A stretch of DNA of 50,512 nt. Origin: Spirochaetota bacterium. GTDB taxonomy: Bacteria; Spirochaetota; UBA4802; UBA5550. This document shows positions 1-7,382 of the stretch, piece by piece (positions within the stretch are counted from its first letter, which is position 1; every line of letters begins with the position of its first letter). The stretch covers positions 1 through 50,512 of the forward strand of contig QKCL01000014.1 in assembly GCA_003246895.1 (NCBI GenBank), given 5' to 3'. Position numbers and translations under genes: made by a program. Under the pieces are notes generated by a model that did no database searches, had not been told where the DNA came from, and saw nothing but the letters and a program-made list of their open reading frames with translations.

Positions 1-1
1 A

Positions 2-1102
2 AATATTACTTTAACATATATATTTTTAACACCTGCAAGATCGCGCCGGTTTCAAATAGTAATTTTTATTAGTACAGCAGTTGCCTCACTTTTTATCCGT
101 GCTTTGCTATATCGTTTTGGCTTTGGTCCCCTGCAGGTCAGCTATATTGTCGGATTTTTGTACCTGTTACCATGTTTGCTTATTTTCAAAGAATCCTTTC
201 AGGCAAAATTTTTCATTTTCTTCATGATTTATTCCTTAACACAGCTTGTGTTCCTGATCTTTAAATATATTGATCATTTCATCTCTCCGGAAACACCGAA
301 GATTTATGTTCTTACCGGCCTGCTTCTGGAAGCAGCCGCCCTCCCTTTGATAAACCGGCATCTAAAATCACCAGTAAGAGACACTATCGGGATTATAAAA
401 CTGCATAGTATCAGTTTTACAGTATTTCCCGTTTTATCATTTTTATTATTAACCTGTTATGCCCTCCAAAAGGAATATCTGTTTTCAGATTTCATAACAC
501 TCTCATTATCAACAATTATAATTTTCTTTACCTATTATCTTATTGCAAATTCAATTTCAGGAACCAGGCAGCAAAAAGAACTGGAGATAATTTCAGTAAC
601 AGATAGCCTTACAGGTATTTACAACCGTAGATACATGGAGAAAAGGATCCAGAAGGAGTTAGACGAAAACGATAAAAACAATTTAGAATTCGCAATAATC
701 ATAGCTGATATAGATTTTTTTAAAAAGATAAATGATATTTACGGTCATGACTGCGGAGATTATCTTTTGAAGTCTATCACTGAAGATATACAAAAATCTA
801 TCAGAGCAAATGACACAGTAGCAAGATGGGGAGGTGAAGAATTTCTGATTTTACTTCCCAGAACTGGTATAAAAGCTGCTTTACCCCTGACAGAAAGGAT
901 AAGAAAAACTATAGAATCACGTGCCTACATATATAAAACTGTCAATACACCGATTAAAACATCATTAACTCTTGGTGTATCTATTGTTGAGGCAGGAGAT
1001 ACCCTAGACATGGTACTAAAGAGAGCTGATATGGCTTTGTATCATGGCAAAAGAAGAAGCCGTAACTGTGTTGTGTCTTATGATGAAATCAATAACAATT
1101 AA
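2..1102 (+). CDS. Membrane-bound diguanylate cyclase (GGDEF), 5' end outside window
   Basis: Makes the second messenger c-di-GMP from two GTP. The reading frame is open back to the left edge, so the gene is truncated by the window; a TTG at 104 is an internal codon rather than a convincing start. The N-terminal half is a run of hydrophobic segments, probably several membrane helices. The C-terminal 165 residues form a GGDEF domain: DSLTGIYNRRYM near its start, metal-binding DID, and the signature GGEEF encoded at 830-844. An RxxD motif (RAND) lies exactly five residues before GGEEF, the geometry of the inhibitory I-site, so an active, product-inhibited cyclase is expected. No EAL or HD-GYP domain follows. 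A PilZ protein at 40829 is a possible c-di-GMP receptor elsewhere in the window. The input sensed by the membrane part is unknown. Confidence 0.9.
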   Translation, partial: NITLTYIFLTPARSRRFQIVIFISTAVASLFIRALLYRFGFGPLQVSYIVGFLYLLPCLLIFKESFQAKFFIFFMIYSLTQLVFLIFKYIDHFISPETPKIYVLTGLLLEAAALPLINRHLKSPVRDTIGIIKLHSISFTVFPVLSFLLLTCYALQKEYLFSDFITLSLSTIIIFFTYYLIANSISGTRQQKELEIISVTDSLTGIYNRRYMEKRIQKELDENDKNNLEFAIIIADIDFFKKINDIYGHDCGDYLLKSITEDIQKSIRANDTVARWGGEEFLILLPRTGIKAALPLTERIRKTIESRAYIYKTVNTPIKTSLTLGVSIVEAGDTLDMVLKRADMALYHGKRRSRNCVVSYDEINNN

Positions 1103-1155
1103 GCTGTTTTAAAATATTCAGACAGGAATACAGCAGGACAAATTATGCACACCAC

Positions 1156-1746
1156 CTAAAATTCCCTCTGATACTCAAAGGCCAGACCGATGACCTTGCC
1201 ATTGGAATGATCCTCTGCAAATAAGGGTGTATAGAAAATTCTCCCGCCTATGGTGGACAGTTTTCCCCCATCAGAATTCAGTATAAATCCCATCTTCCAG
1301 CTTATAGTCGGGCCAATAGCGTTAAATGCCGGATCAGGGTCTTTCAGATCAGATTCATATCCCGGGCCATGATGAATACTTATACCCATTCCCGGACCGG
1401 TAATTATTCGGCTATCTCCCCCTATGGAACTTATCATTTCAAAATCAACCATGGGCTCAAACTGAACCATCTTAAAAGCAGAGATAAACAGAATAGGCCT
1501 GAATACTGGAAGGTTAAACGCAATATTCATGTCCGATGATAAATGCCATCGCGTAACCAGCTGAACATCCCCCATGGGCCCGCCCTTTACTCCGGCATCA
1601 GTGGCCACACACATGCGTACATCGTCATATCGCCCGCCCGCCATATAAAGTATTCCAAAGGAAGGACCAGTCCCGGTTGACTGCTGAGCGTACAAATGGA
1701 CAGACACAAGAAAAAGGGCTCCAATCACAGACAATAACCGTTTCAT
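1156..1746 (-). CDS. Exported protein of unknown function
   Basis: I do not recognise a family. The ATG at 1746 is preferred over a TTG one codon upstream because GGAGGGG lies about 8 bases before it. The protein (196 residues) begins with a Sec signal peptide, MKRLLSVIGALFLVSVHLYA, with likely cleavage after AYA-like Leu-Tyr-Ala. The mature part is rich in glycine and alternating hydrophobic strands, ends in an aromatic residue (REF), and contains repeated short strand-turn patterns. This would suit a small outer-membrane beta-barrel or periplasmic beta protein; that is inference. It stands alone, convergent with the upstream cyclase and divergent from cysS. Confidence 0.6.
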   Translation of the reverse strand: MKRLLSVIGALFLVSVHLYAQQSTGTGPSFGILYMAGGRYDDVRMCVATDAGVKGGPMGDVQLVTRWHLSSDMNIAFNLPVFRPILFISAFKMVQFEPMVDFEMISSIGGDSRIITGPGMGISIHHGPGYESDLKDPDPAFNAIGPTISWKMGFILNSDGGKLSTIGGRIFYTPLFAEDHSNGKVIGLAFEYQREF

Positions 1747-1749
1747 CAA

Positions 1750-2241
1750 AATCCCCTCCTGGATTCATTGTTTTAGACAATTGATTACCAATATCTTTGA
1801 TAATATATTAATACAGTTTTTCAGAAAGAACAAATCAAATGGTAGTATGGAACTTTATTAAACACTTAATGGCTCCAGCCACTTATTAAATGAGCAGTTA
1901 ACAGTAACTAAAAACTGCCGGATAAAATTTAAACAATCTTCTCAACTGGATTCTACGGTGCCATGTCACCACGGGCGCCTGAATTACATTGAATGAAATA
2001 GCATTCAATTACTCTTAATAAATCTCCGGTTAAGGAGCAGAAAACTTTTAAAATTATATTTGTGCAGATTCGAACAATAAGTAAAAATGGTTTAATTGAA
2101 TTCTTTTAGAGGATAGATGCAGTAAACTAAAATACATTTACATAAAAGTCAGTGCATCTGTTTCACGAAGAGGATAAAAATGATTTTATATCAACTTTAT
2201 AATCTATTTTATATATATTCATAGAAAAGAGGTTTTTAACA
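1750..2241. other. Long AT-rich intergenic region before cysS
   Basis: No gene of normal size is visible on either strand. An 8-bp inverted repeat (ATTGAATG, loop of 6, CATTCAAT) lies at 1988-2009 without a T-run. The last 130 bases carry a possible structured leader for cysS, listed separately. A TATAAT hexamer occurs at 2198-2203 but has no good -35 partner. Confidence 0.5.
2115..2224 (+). promoter_or_regulatory. Possible cysS leader: nested stem plus a 14-codon mini-ORF
   Basis: AGATGCA (2115-2121) pairs with TGCATCT (2153-2159), and inside it GTAAA (2122-2126) pairs with TTTAC (2137-2141). Directly after this, GAAGAGG is spaced 6 bases before an ATG at 2180 that opens a 14-residue peptide, MILYQLYNLFYIYS, ending at TAG 2222-2224, just before the cysS ribosome site. 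Four of 14 codons are Tyr and none is Cys, so this does not look like a classical cysteine attenuator. No T-box consensus is seen. It may be chance. Confidence 0.3.
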
Positions 2242-3480
2242 TTGCTTAAGATTTATAACACCATGACCAGAACACCTGAGGAATTCAGACCCCGCAAAGG
2301 GAAAAAAGTAAAAATATTTACATGCGGGCCGTCAATATATCAGAAAGCTCATATCGGCAACTATCGTACATTTCTATATGAAGACCTGCTGGTAAGATAC
2401 CTGATATTCACCGGCTACAATGTGGAACGTGCCATGAACCTTACAGATATTGAGGATAAAACCATATCTGAGGCGAAGAAAAAGGGCATGCTTGTTCACG
2501 AACTGACAGGAGACGTGCTTGCAATATTCAAGGGCAGTCTTGACGGTTTTGCTTTCAAAATGCCGCAGTACCTTATTCCTGCAACGGAAAGCATAGACTC
2601 TACAGTTAAGATCATCAAAAACCTTGTTAAGAAAGGAATAGCCTATGAACATAAAGGAGATTATTTTTTCGATCCCCTGAAGATCATCAACTTCGGAAAG
2701 CTCTTCGGCCTTGATATGAAAAACTGGCCGAAACAGAAGCGTCGTTTCAGACGGGATACATATAACGGCAACCGATGGAATCTCGGAGATTTCATCCTCT
2801 GGCATGGTGAAGACGAAGAAACCGGCGGGCCTGTCTGGGATACAGAGATCGGCAGAGGCAGGCCGTCATGGAATATCCAGGATCCGGCAATAGTTGCAAT
2901 GACCCTCGGTGAACAGGTTGATATCAACTGCGGCGGCATAGACAACATTTACAGACACCACGACTACAACATTGCAATAATGGAAGCATACACTGGAAAA
3001 AGTTATGCAAACTACTATATGCACGGTGAACATCTCACTGTTAACGGCGTTTCAATGTCCAAAAGCCGTGGAAATATCATATACCCTGAAGATCTTGTCA
3101 AAAAGGGTTTCACATGGCAGGAGATTAGATTTTTTCTAACCTGCACCCATTACAGGAAAAAACTTAATTATACCGAAGAAAATTTCACTAAGAATATAAA
3201 ACTACTTCACGAATTTCAGGATACTGTCAAGTGCATTAAAACAGGAAATGAAACAGCCAACCCTGAAGCGGAAGGGATGATTAAAATGATTACACCGGCA
3301 TTCATTGAGGAGCTGGATAATGACCTGTCCCTTGGAAAAGGATTTGATGCTGTTTTCGGAATTACATTAAAACTCAAGAGAATATCAGAAACTTCTCCAT
3401 TATCTGTAAATCAGTCGGAAAAACTCAAGACTGAACTGAAAAAAATTGATACTGTATTGAATGTTATCTACCCTTCCTGA
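2242..3480 (+). CDS. cysS: Cysteinyl-tRNA synthetase, short atypical form
   Basis: Charges tRNA-Cys with cysteine. The start is TTG at 2242, with GAAAAGAGG ending nine bases upstream. Class I signatures are clear: a zinc-ligand Cys in FTCGPSIY, HIGN in place of HIGH near residue 38, and VSMSKSRGN as the KMSKS loop. The middle reads DTYNGNRWNLGDFILWHG and RGRPSWNIQDPAI, wording I associate with archaeal-type CysRS. The bacterial zinc-site segment PHHENE is replaced by RHHDYN after a conserved CGGIDN, so the fourth ligand position differs. At 412 residues it is about 50 shorter than typical bacterial CysRS, mainly at the C-terminus. MshC-type cysteine ligases are of similar length, but the full KMSKS and tRNA-synthetase core favour CysRS. 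Confidence 0.85.
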   Translation: MLKIYNTMTRTPEEFRPRKGKKVKIFTCGPSIYQKAHIGNYRTFLYEDLLVRYLIFTGYNVERAMNLTDIEDKTISEAKKKGMLVHELTGDVLAIFKGSLDGFAFKMPQYLIPATESIDSTVKIIKNLVKKGIAYEHKGDYFFDPLKIINFGKLFGLDMKNWPKQKRRFRRDTYNGNRWNLGDFILWHGEDEETGGPVWDTEIGRGRPSWNIQDPAIVAMTLGEQVDINCGGIDNIYRHHDYNIAIMEAYTGKSYANYYMHGEHLTVNGVSMSKSRGNIIYPEDLVKKGFTWQEIRFFLTCTHYRKKLNYTEENFTKNIKLLHEFQDTVKCIKTGNETANPEAEGMIKMITPAFIEELDNDLSLGKGFDAVFGITLKLKRISETSPLSVNQSEKLKTELKKIDTVLNVIYPS

Positions 3481-3550
3481 CAGACTTAAAAGGATTTTCT
3501 TCTCTCTAGACCAGATTGAAATTCTGTATATTTTACTTCATAAATGATTT

Positions 3551-3582
3551 TTCCTGCAGGGCCTGACTGCTCCCTGCAGGAA
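3551..3582 (+). terminator. Stem-loop after cysS, possible terminator
   Basis: An 11-bp perfect stem TTCCTGCAGGG / CCCTGCAGGAA encloses a 10-base loop. It starts 71 bases after the cysS stop. The sequence that follows is ATATATTAG rather than a clean T-run, so Rho-independent termination is plausible but not certain. Confidence 0.45.
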
Positions 3583-3759
3583 TATATTAGAAAATTGATG
3601 GATAGTTATAATAGTATAATTACTCATAATAAAGAGATAAGTCAACTTTCAGGCATTTATAATCATTGAAAGTTGTACCTGCTCTCCAACCGGAAGGTAT
3701 AAATTTTAAGACCTTACCAAAAAAGTAATTGTTTTATTACAAATGTGTCCATTTTTTTA

Positions 3760-3787
3760 TTGACATTCGTCAACAAAACTGTCAAAT
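3760..3787 (+). promoter_or_regulatory. Candidate sigma-70 promoter for hemerythrin at 3872
   Basis: A perfect TTGACA (3760-3765) is followed after 16 bases by TCAAAT (3782-3787), a 4 of 6 match to TATAAT. The implied 5' leader is about 80 bases. Confidence 0.4.
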
Positions 3788-3871
3788 GAATCAAGCCAAA
3801 AAAAGCACAGATGGGTTTTTTCAAACTATTTTCAATATCAATGTATCATAACATTAAATATGGAATAAGAA

Positions 3872-4255
3872 ATGAAAGAGACCGAACATTATGAAGTTTC
3901 CAGGATAAACGAGCAGCATTCAAAATATGTTAAACTGTTGGAAAACCTATGCATGTCTTCAATGATTGAAAACAATAATACCTGCATAGGACAAATACTA
4001 TCTGATCTTAGTGCCTATTCCCAATCCCACCATGAATTTGAAGAATCCCTGATGAAAAAAATAGACTATCCCTACTATGATCTTCACATAACTGAACATA
4101 CTAAACTGCGTAGTATCTTAAAAAACATATTCCTGGATCTGGACCAAATGGATACACGAACAATTATGACTGTCCTGCTGGAAATGAAGAATGATTCGAT
4201 TTCCCACATTCTTTATACAGATATGCCTTTAATCAAATATTACAAAGAACTATAA
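3872..4255 (+). CDS. Hemerythrin-like di-iron protein (divergent), copy 1
   Basis: A 127-residue single-domain protein with the full ligand set of a non-heme di-iron hemerythrin four-helix bundle: His16 (NEQH), His53 and Glu57 (SHHEFEE), His72 and His76 (HITEH), His112 and Asp117 (SHILYTD). Hemerythrins bind O2 reversibly and are linked to oxygen sensing, storage or delivery; NO or iron handling is also known. The start (GGAATAAGAA before ATG) removes the usual N-terminal Trp-containing arm (compare 14844), so the N-terminus is short. It is a close paralogue of the protein at 5962: both begin MK-x-TEH-x-E and share SRINEQHSKY. It sits alone, with its own promoter-like sequence upstream and a terminator-like hairpin downstream. 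Confidence 0.85.
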   Translation: MKETEHYEVSRINEQHSKYVKLLENLCMSSMIENNNTCIGQILSDLSAYSQSHHEFEESLMKKIDYPYYDLHITEHTKLRSILKNIFLDLDQMDTRTIMTVLLEMKNDSISHILYTDMPLIKYYKEL

Positions 4256-4342
4256 CCTTCACTTTACCCCGGAAAAGCTGTTCCTGCTCATCCATTGAAA
4301 TTCATGAAATTCTTTGTATGTTAAATATGAAAATGATTATGG

Positions 4343-4363
4343 AAGCTGCCAGCAGGCTTTTTT
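4343..4363 (+). terminator. Probable Rho-independent terminator after hemerythrin copy 1
   Basis: AAGCTG pairs with CAGGCTT (one bulged base) around a CCAG loop and runs directly into a string of six T. It lies about 90 bases past the stop codon. Confidence 0.5.
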
Positions 4364-4466
4364 AGAGTTAAGCATAAAATGTTTTTCAGACTTTTAAACA
4401 TAAAAAAACTGGAAGCCCTGCCTTACATAACATTACAAAATAAGGATTTTCCTTAATACCAAATTG

Positions 4467-4494
4467 TTGACATTCTGTTTTGTAAAAATACTAT
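4467..4494 (+). promoter_or_regulatory. Sigma-70-type promoter for the lipoprotein at 4523
   Basis: TTGACA (4467-4472), a 16-base spacer, then TACTAT (4489-4494). The predicted transcript start leaves a leader of about 20 bases containing the AGGAAGAGG ribosome site. Confidence 0.6.
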
Positions 4495-4522
4495 CCCTTA
4501 ATAAAAAAAGGAAGAGGTTTGT

Positions 4523-5086
4523 ATGAAAAAAATTCTTTTATTGACAGCAGCAATGACCTGCTTTTTTAGCTGTTCTTCATCCCCGTATAACTATACCGTT
4601 GATCCTACTCCAATAGTTAAGGGAAAAACAAAGTACAGTGTAAAGAACGTAACAGTAAAATTAAAAACATTCGGTATAAAAATAACAAAGGACTCTGAAG
4701 TGAAAGGATATCTTTCTGAAGCCGACATGGCTAAGGTATTCAAGGAAAAGATTACAGATAACCTAAAGAAAAAGAATATACTGGATTCAGACCAGAGTAA
4801 TGGCTATACTTTGTCAATTGACATAGATTATAAAAGAAATTTTGCTGTTAACTCCAATAAAACACTACATCCGGATTTTTCATTTGCATACTCTGTTCAA
4901 AGAGACGGTAAATCCGTCGTTTCTTATGCGAGTGGAGCCAGAACTTTTAGCGGATTTGCTTTATATGCCGAAATCTTGAGCACAGGAAGTTCTGATATAA
5001 ATCCTGAAAAAGAAATGGAATATATTGAAAGAATATCTGGATTCATCGTCAACGGTTACGGTGGTATTACCGAGATTGGTAAATAG
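4523..5086 (+). CDS. Lipoprotein of unknown function
   Basis: 187 residues. The N-terminus is a type II signal peptide, MKKILLLTAAMTCFFSC, with Cys17 as the lipidation site (lipobox FFSC) followed by three Ser and no acidic sorting signal. A strong ribosome site, AGGAAGAGG, precedes the ATG. The mature domain alternates short beta strands with Lys-rich segments and contains SIDIDYKRNF, a pattern seen in lipoproteins that resemble small outer-membrane accessory proteins, but I cannot name the family. It is flanked by its own promoter and a strong hairpin, so it looks like a single-gene unit placed between two hemerythrin genes. Whether that placement has functional meaning is unknown. Confidence 0.75.
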   Translation: MKKILLLTAAMTCFFSCSSSPYNYTVDPTPIVKGKTKYSVKNVTVKLKTFGIKITKDSEVKGYLSEADMAKVFKEKITDNLKKKNILDSDQSNGYTLSIDIDYKRNFAVNSNKTLHPDFSFAYSVQRDGKSVVSYASGARTFSGFALYAEILSTGSSDINPEKEMEYIERISGFIVNGYGGITEIGK

Positions 5087-5103
5087 TTCAGATTCTTTTT
5101 TTT

Positions 5104-5143
5104 CATTGAGAAAGGAAGAATATCAAATTCTTCTTTCTCAATG
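5104..5143 (+). terminator. Long hairpin after the lipoprotein gene
   Basis: A 17-bp stem with one bulged G (CATTGAGAAA-GAAGAAT arms at 5104-5121 and 5127-5143) and a loop of five (ATCAA). A run of T precedes rather than follows it; downstream is GTTATAA. It is a strong structure and terminator function is likely but not certain. Confidence 0.5.
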
Positions 5144-5299
5144 TTATAACTCATAAAATGCATGATTAAACATCTCCTCCATGATAATCGACCTCGGGCC
5201 TCAACTGCTCAATTAATTCACCAATAGCTGCTTATAAGCCGAATCCGTGTTTGCCCTTTTTCTAATTATATAATAATAAAATTTTACATATTTAATTAA

Positions 5300-5328
5300 T
5301 TGACTTGTTCTCCATAAATATGTAAATA
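5300..5328 (+). promoter_or_regulatory. Candidate promoter, possibly giving a leaderless mRNA
   Basis: TTGACT (5300-5305), a 17-base spacer, then TAAATA (5323-5328). The predicted transcript start falls on or beside the ATG at 5334. No Shine-Dalgarno sequence is visible upstream of that ATG. Confidence 0.35.
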
Positions 5329-5333
5329 TTTTA

Positions 5334-5741
5334 ATGCCGATAAAACTATTTAACATTCATTCTGATCCGAATCTGCAGCTCATTGACACGCAGCACAGAG
5401 AATATCTTGATTTAATTGATGCTTTTACTTTACTCCCAATAGATGATATCGGAATTAGCAGAATACTTGAAACCATGTCATTTATAGAGAATCATGCCGA
5501 AACCCATCTTCAGACAGAAGAAGGAATAATGGATCTAATTGCCTATCCTGAAAAAGACTATCATATATCTGAGCATAACTGCCTGAGAGAAAACCTTGCA
5601 CTGATACCAGCCACATATTACACTCATGGTAAATCTTCATGTCTTGATATGTTGAAATACCTGAAAAAATGGATTATTTCGCATATCGGTCATACAGATT
5701 CCAGACTGATAAATTATTATCTTGAATATTATAAGAAGTAG
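5334..5741 (+). CDS. Hemerythrin-like di-iron protein, copy 2
   Basis: 135 residues with all seven di-iron ligands of bacteriohemerythrin at the canonical positions: His21 (DTQH), His58 and Glu62 (THLQTEE), His77 and His81 (HISEH), His117 and Asp122 (SHIGHTD). Glu62 and Asp122 would bridge the two irons. The N-terminal Trp and Gly of the family are replaced (IHSDPNLQLID), although length and register match the full-length form, unlike the proteins at 3872 and 5962. No ribosome-binding site is visible, and the candidate -10 box is so close that the mRNA could begin at the ATG. Likely role is O2 binding or sensing in the cytoplasm; no partner gene is linked. Confidence 0.82.
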   Translation: MPIKLFNIHSDPNLQLIDTQHREYLDLIDAFTLLPIDDIGISRILETMSFIENHAETHLQTEEGIMDLIAYPEKDYHISEHNCLRENLALIPATYYTHGKSSCLDMLKYLKKWIISHIGHTDSRLINYYLEYYKK

Positions 5742-5904
5742 GCATTTCAAGGTACCAGGGTCAGGTACTACCTTCATATAACAGATTGAACAGGCTCATT
5801 AACTACCTGGACTTATTTCCGGTGTCGCCTATTCATAGAGGGATCTCCGGAGAGCGTTACCGCTGATTTCAACCCCAATTATTAAAAAATTAACCCAGAT
5901 TTTT

Positions 5905-5933
5905 TTGATAATCAGAGCAACATTGAGTATATT
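5905..5933 (+). promoter_or_regulatory. Sigma-70-type promoter for hemerythrin at 5962
   Basis: TTGATA (5905-5910), a 17-base spacer, then TATATT (5928-5933), each 5 of 6 to consensus. The predicted start lies about 22 bases before the ATG. The -35 region overlaps a small TGAT-A-ATCA dyad. Confidence 0.55.
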
Positions 5934-5961
5934 AAGTTATTAAATAAAAGCGTAATAACAT

Positions 5962-6354
5962 ATGAAAGTTACTGAACATTCTGAATTATCCCGGATCAAC
6001 GAACAGCATTCAAAATATATTAAAATTATAGATGGACTATGTGTATCTGTAATGACCGAAGATAAACCTGTCCTCATGAGGCAAATGTTTTCGTATTTTA
6101 CCGAATATTCAAAATCACATCTTGAACTTGAAGAATATTTAATGAAAAAAATTGCCTACCCCGGGTATGATCTTCACCTAACTGAGCATCAGGCATTGCG
6201 CAGTAACTTAAAAACCGTATTCCAGAATTTTGGTTTCCTTGATAGGCAGTCAATCCTGAACGGCCTTTTGGAAATAAAAAACGATCTCATTTCGCATATC
6301 CGTACTGCAGATATGCCTTTAATCAATTATTATAAAGAACAACATAAATTATAG
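5962..6354 (+). CDS. Hemerythrin-like di-iron protein (divergent), copy 3
   Basis: 130 residues, clearly a duplicate of the 3872 gene: shared start MK-x-TEH-x-E-x-SRINEQH, shared LMKKI-x-YP-x-YDLH and matching C-terminal DMPLI-x-YYKE. Ligands are all present: His16, His53 and Glu57 (SHLELEE), His72 and His76 (HLTEH), His112 and Asp117 (SHIRTAD). As in copy 1, the N-terminal arm before the first ligand is five residues shorter than in normal bacteriohemerythrins and lacks its Trp. It has its own good promoter but only a weak ribosome site (AAAAG at a long distance). Expected to be a soluble O2- or redox-responsive di-iron protein. Confidence 0.85.
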   Translation: MKVTEHSELSRINEQHSKYIKIIDGLCVSVMTEDKPVLMRQMFSYFTEYSKSHLELEEYLMKKIAYPGYDLHLTEHQALRSNLKTVFQNFGFLDRQSILNGLLEIKNDLISHIRTADMPLINYYKEQHKL

Positions 6355-6481
6355 TGATTAAACAAGTAAACCTTCCATGAAGGCATGAATAAAATTTTCA
6401 GCATACTAAGACCATTCCTGAATTAACCCATTTAAATTATAATCATAAATAATTCTTTAATATTATGAAATCAAAAAAATA

Positions 6482-6495
6482 TTGATTTATATCAT
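6482..6495. promoter_or_regulatory. FNR/CRP-like dyad upstream of racemase
   Basis: TTGAT-TTAT-ATCAT matches 9 of 10 fixed positions of the FNR consensus TTGAT-N4-ATCAA. It lies about 100 bases before the racemase start. A single short match in AT-rich DNA is weak evidence. Confidence 0.22.
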
Positions 6496-6591
6496 TGTAA
6501 CTGTTCATCTTCATATGAATACAAACAATAGATTTTCACGGAACTCCTGTTTATGTAATAACACATACTGCAAAAGAAGGGGATATACAAC

Positions 6592-7287
6592 ATGGCAAAA
6601 AAAATAGGCATCATAGGCGGGCTCAGTCCTGAATCAACAGTCACATACTACCTGCACATTACTAGATCATATATGAAACAGTTCGGTGATACCGCATTTC
6701 CCGAAATCATAATATACAGTGTGAGTCTTGAAAAGTATCACTCATGGAGAAACCTCGGAAGTTGGGATCTGATTATCCAGGACCTTGTCCAGGCCGGCAG
6801 GTCTCTTGAAAAGGCAGGTGCAGATTTTGCGCTCATTGCCACCAATACCATGCACAAGGTTTTCCATGAAGTACAGGAAAGTCTTTCAATCCCACTCATA
6901 AGCCTCATTGATGCCGTTGCTTCAAGAATTAAAGAGACTCAATATATCACAAAGATCGGACTCATTGGTACACTCTTCACCATGACAGACGGGTTTTACA
7001 GTGATAATCTTCACCAAAATGGTCTGGAAACAATAATACCCGATGAAGAAGAACAAAAGTACATTCACAACGCCATAGAAAATGAACTAGTAAAGGGACT
7101 TCTCCCGGAAAAAACAAAATTACGTTTTCTTGAGATAATTAAAAAACTACACAGTAAGGGAGCACAGGGAGTAATACTCGGCTGTACTGAAATTCCGCTT
7201 CTCATAAACCAGAGCGACACAACCATTCCCCTATTTGATTCCGCAGTAATTCATGCAGAAGCAGCTTACAGGGCAGGTATTGAATAA
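6592..7287 (+). CDS. Aspartate/glutamate racemase family protein (YgeA-like)
   Basis: Family members interconvert L- and D-Asp or Glu without a cofactor, supplying D-amino acids for cell wall or other uses. The N-terminus GIIGGLSPEST is the family hallmark and length (231) is normal. Racemases usually use two cysteines; here the second is present (Cys198 in LGCTEIP) but the first is Thr84 in IATNTMHK. The E. coli YgeA subgroup is known to have Thr at this position and to act preferentially from the L side, so this is probably an atypical, directional racemase rather than a dead one. The ribosome site GAAGGGGA supports the start. It is monocistronic and convergent with the exported protein that follows. 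Confidence 0.85.
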   Translation: MAKKIGIIGGLSPESTVTYYLHITRSYMKQFGDTAFPEIIIYSVSLEKYHSWRNLGSWDLIIQDLVQAGRSLEKAGADFALIATNTMHKVFHEVQESLSIPLISLIDAVASRIKETQYITKIGLIGTLFTMTDGFYSDNLHQNGLETIIPDEEEQKYIHNAIENELVKGLLPEKTKLRFLEIIKKLHSKGAQGVILGCTEIPLLINQSDTTIPLFDSAVIHAEAAYRAGIE

Positions 7288-7382
7288 TAATTAGATAACT
7301 TACAACTGTTAAAAATCATCCCTGCCGGCGGATAACTTTCACCAGCATATTTAAGATATTTTTTTTGAAGGAGAGAGCCAGA

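Larger units (their letters stand above)
3481..3871. other. Intergenic region between cysS and the first hemerythrin
   Basis: Contains no gene that I can support. It holds a stem-loop after cysS (3551-3582), a 9-bp inverted repeat with a 15-base loop (CAACTTTCA at 3643-3651 and TGAAAGTTG at 3667-3675), and a promoter-like sequence close to the hemerythrin start. The rest is AT-rich sequence with no evident signal. Confidence 0.5.

Noticed and set aside
2060-2080. tRNA-like TTCGAA segment in the cysS leader
   Set aside because: The T-arm stem does not form and there is no acceptor or anticodon stem. No tRNA or rRNA gene was found anywhere in the window.
2100-2241. T-box riboswitch before cysS
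   Set aside because: The conserved T-box sequence and the specifier stem are absent; only a short nested stem is present.
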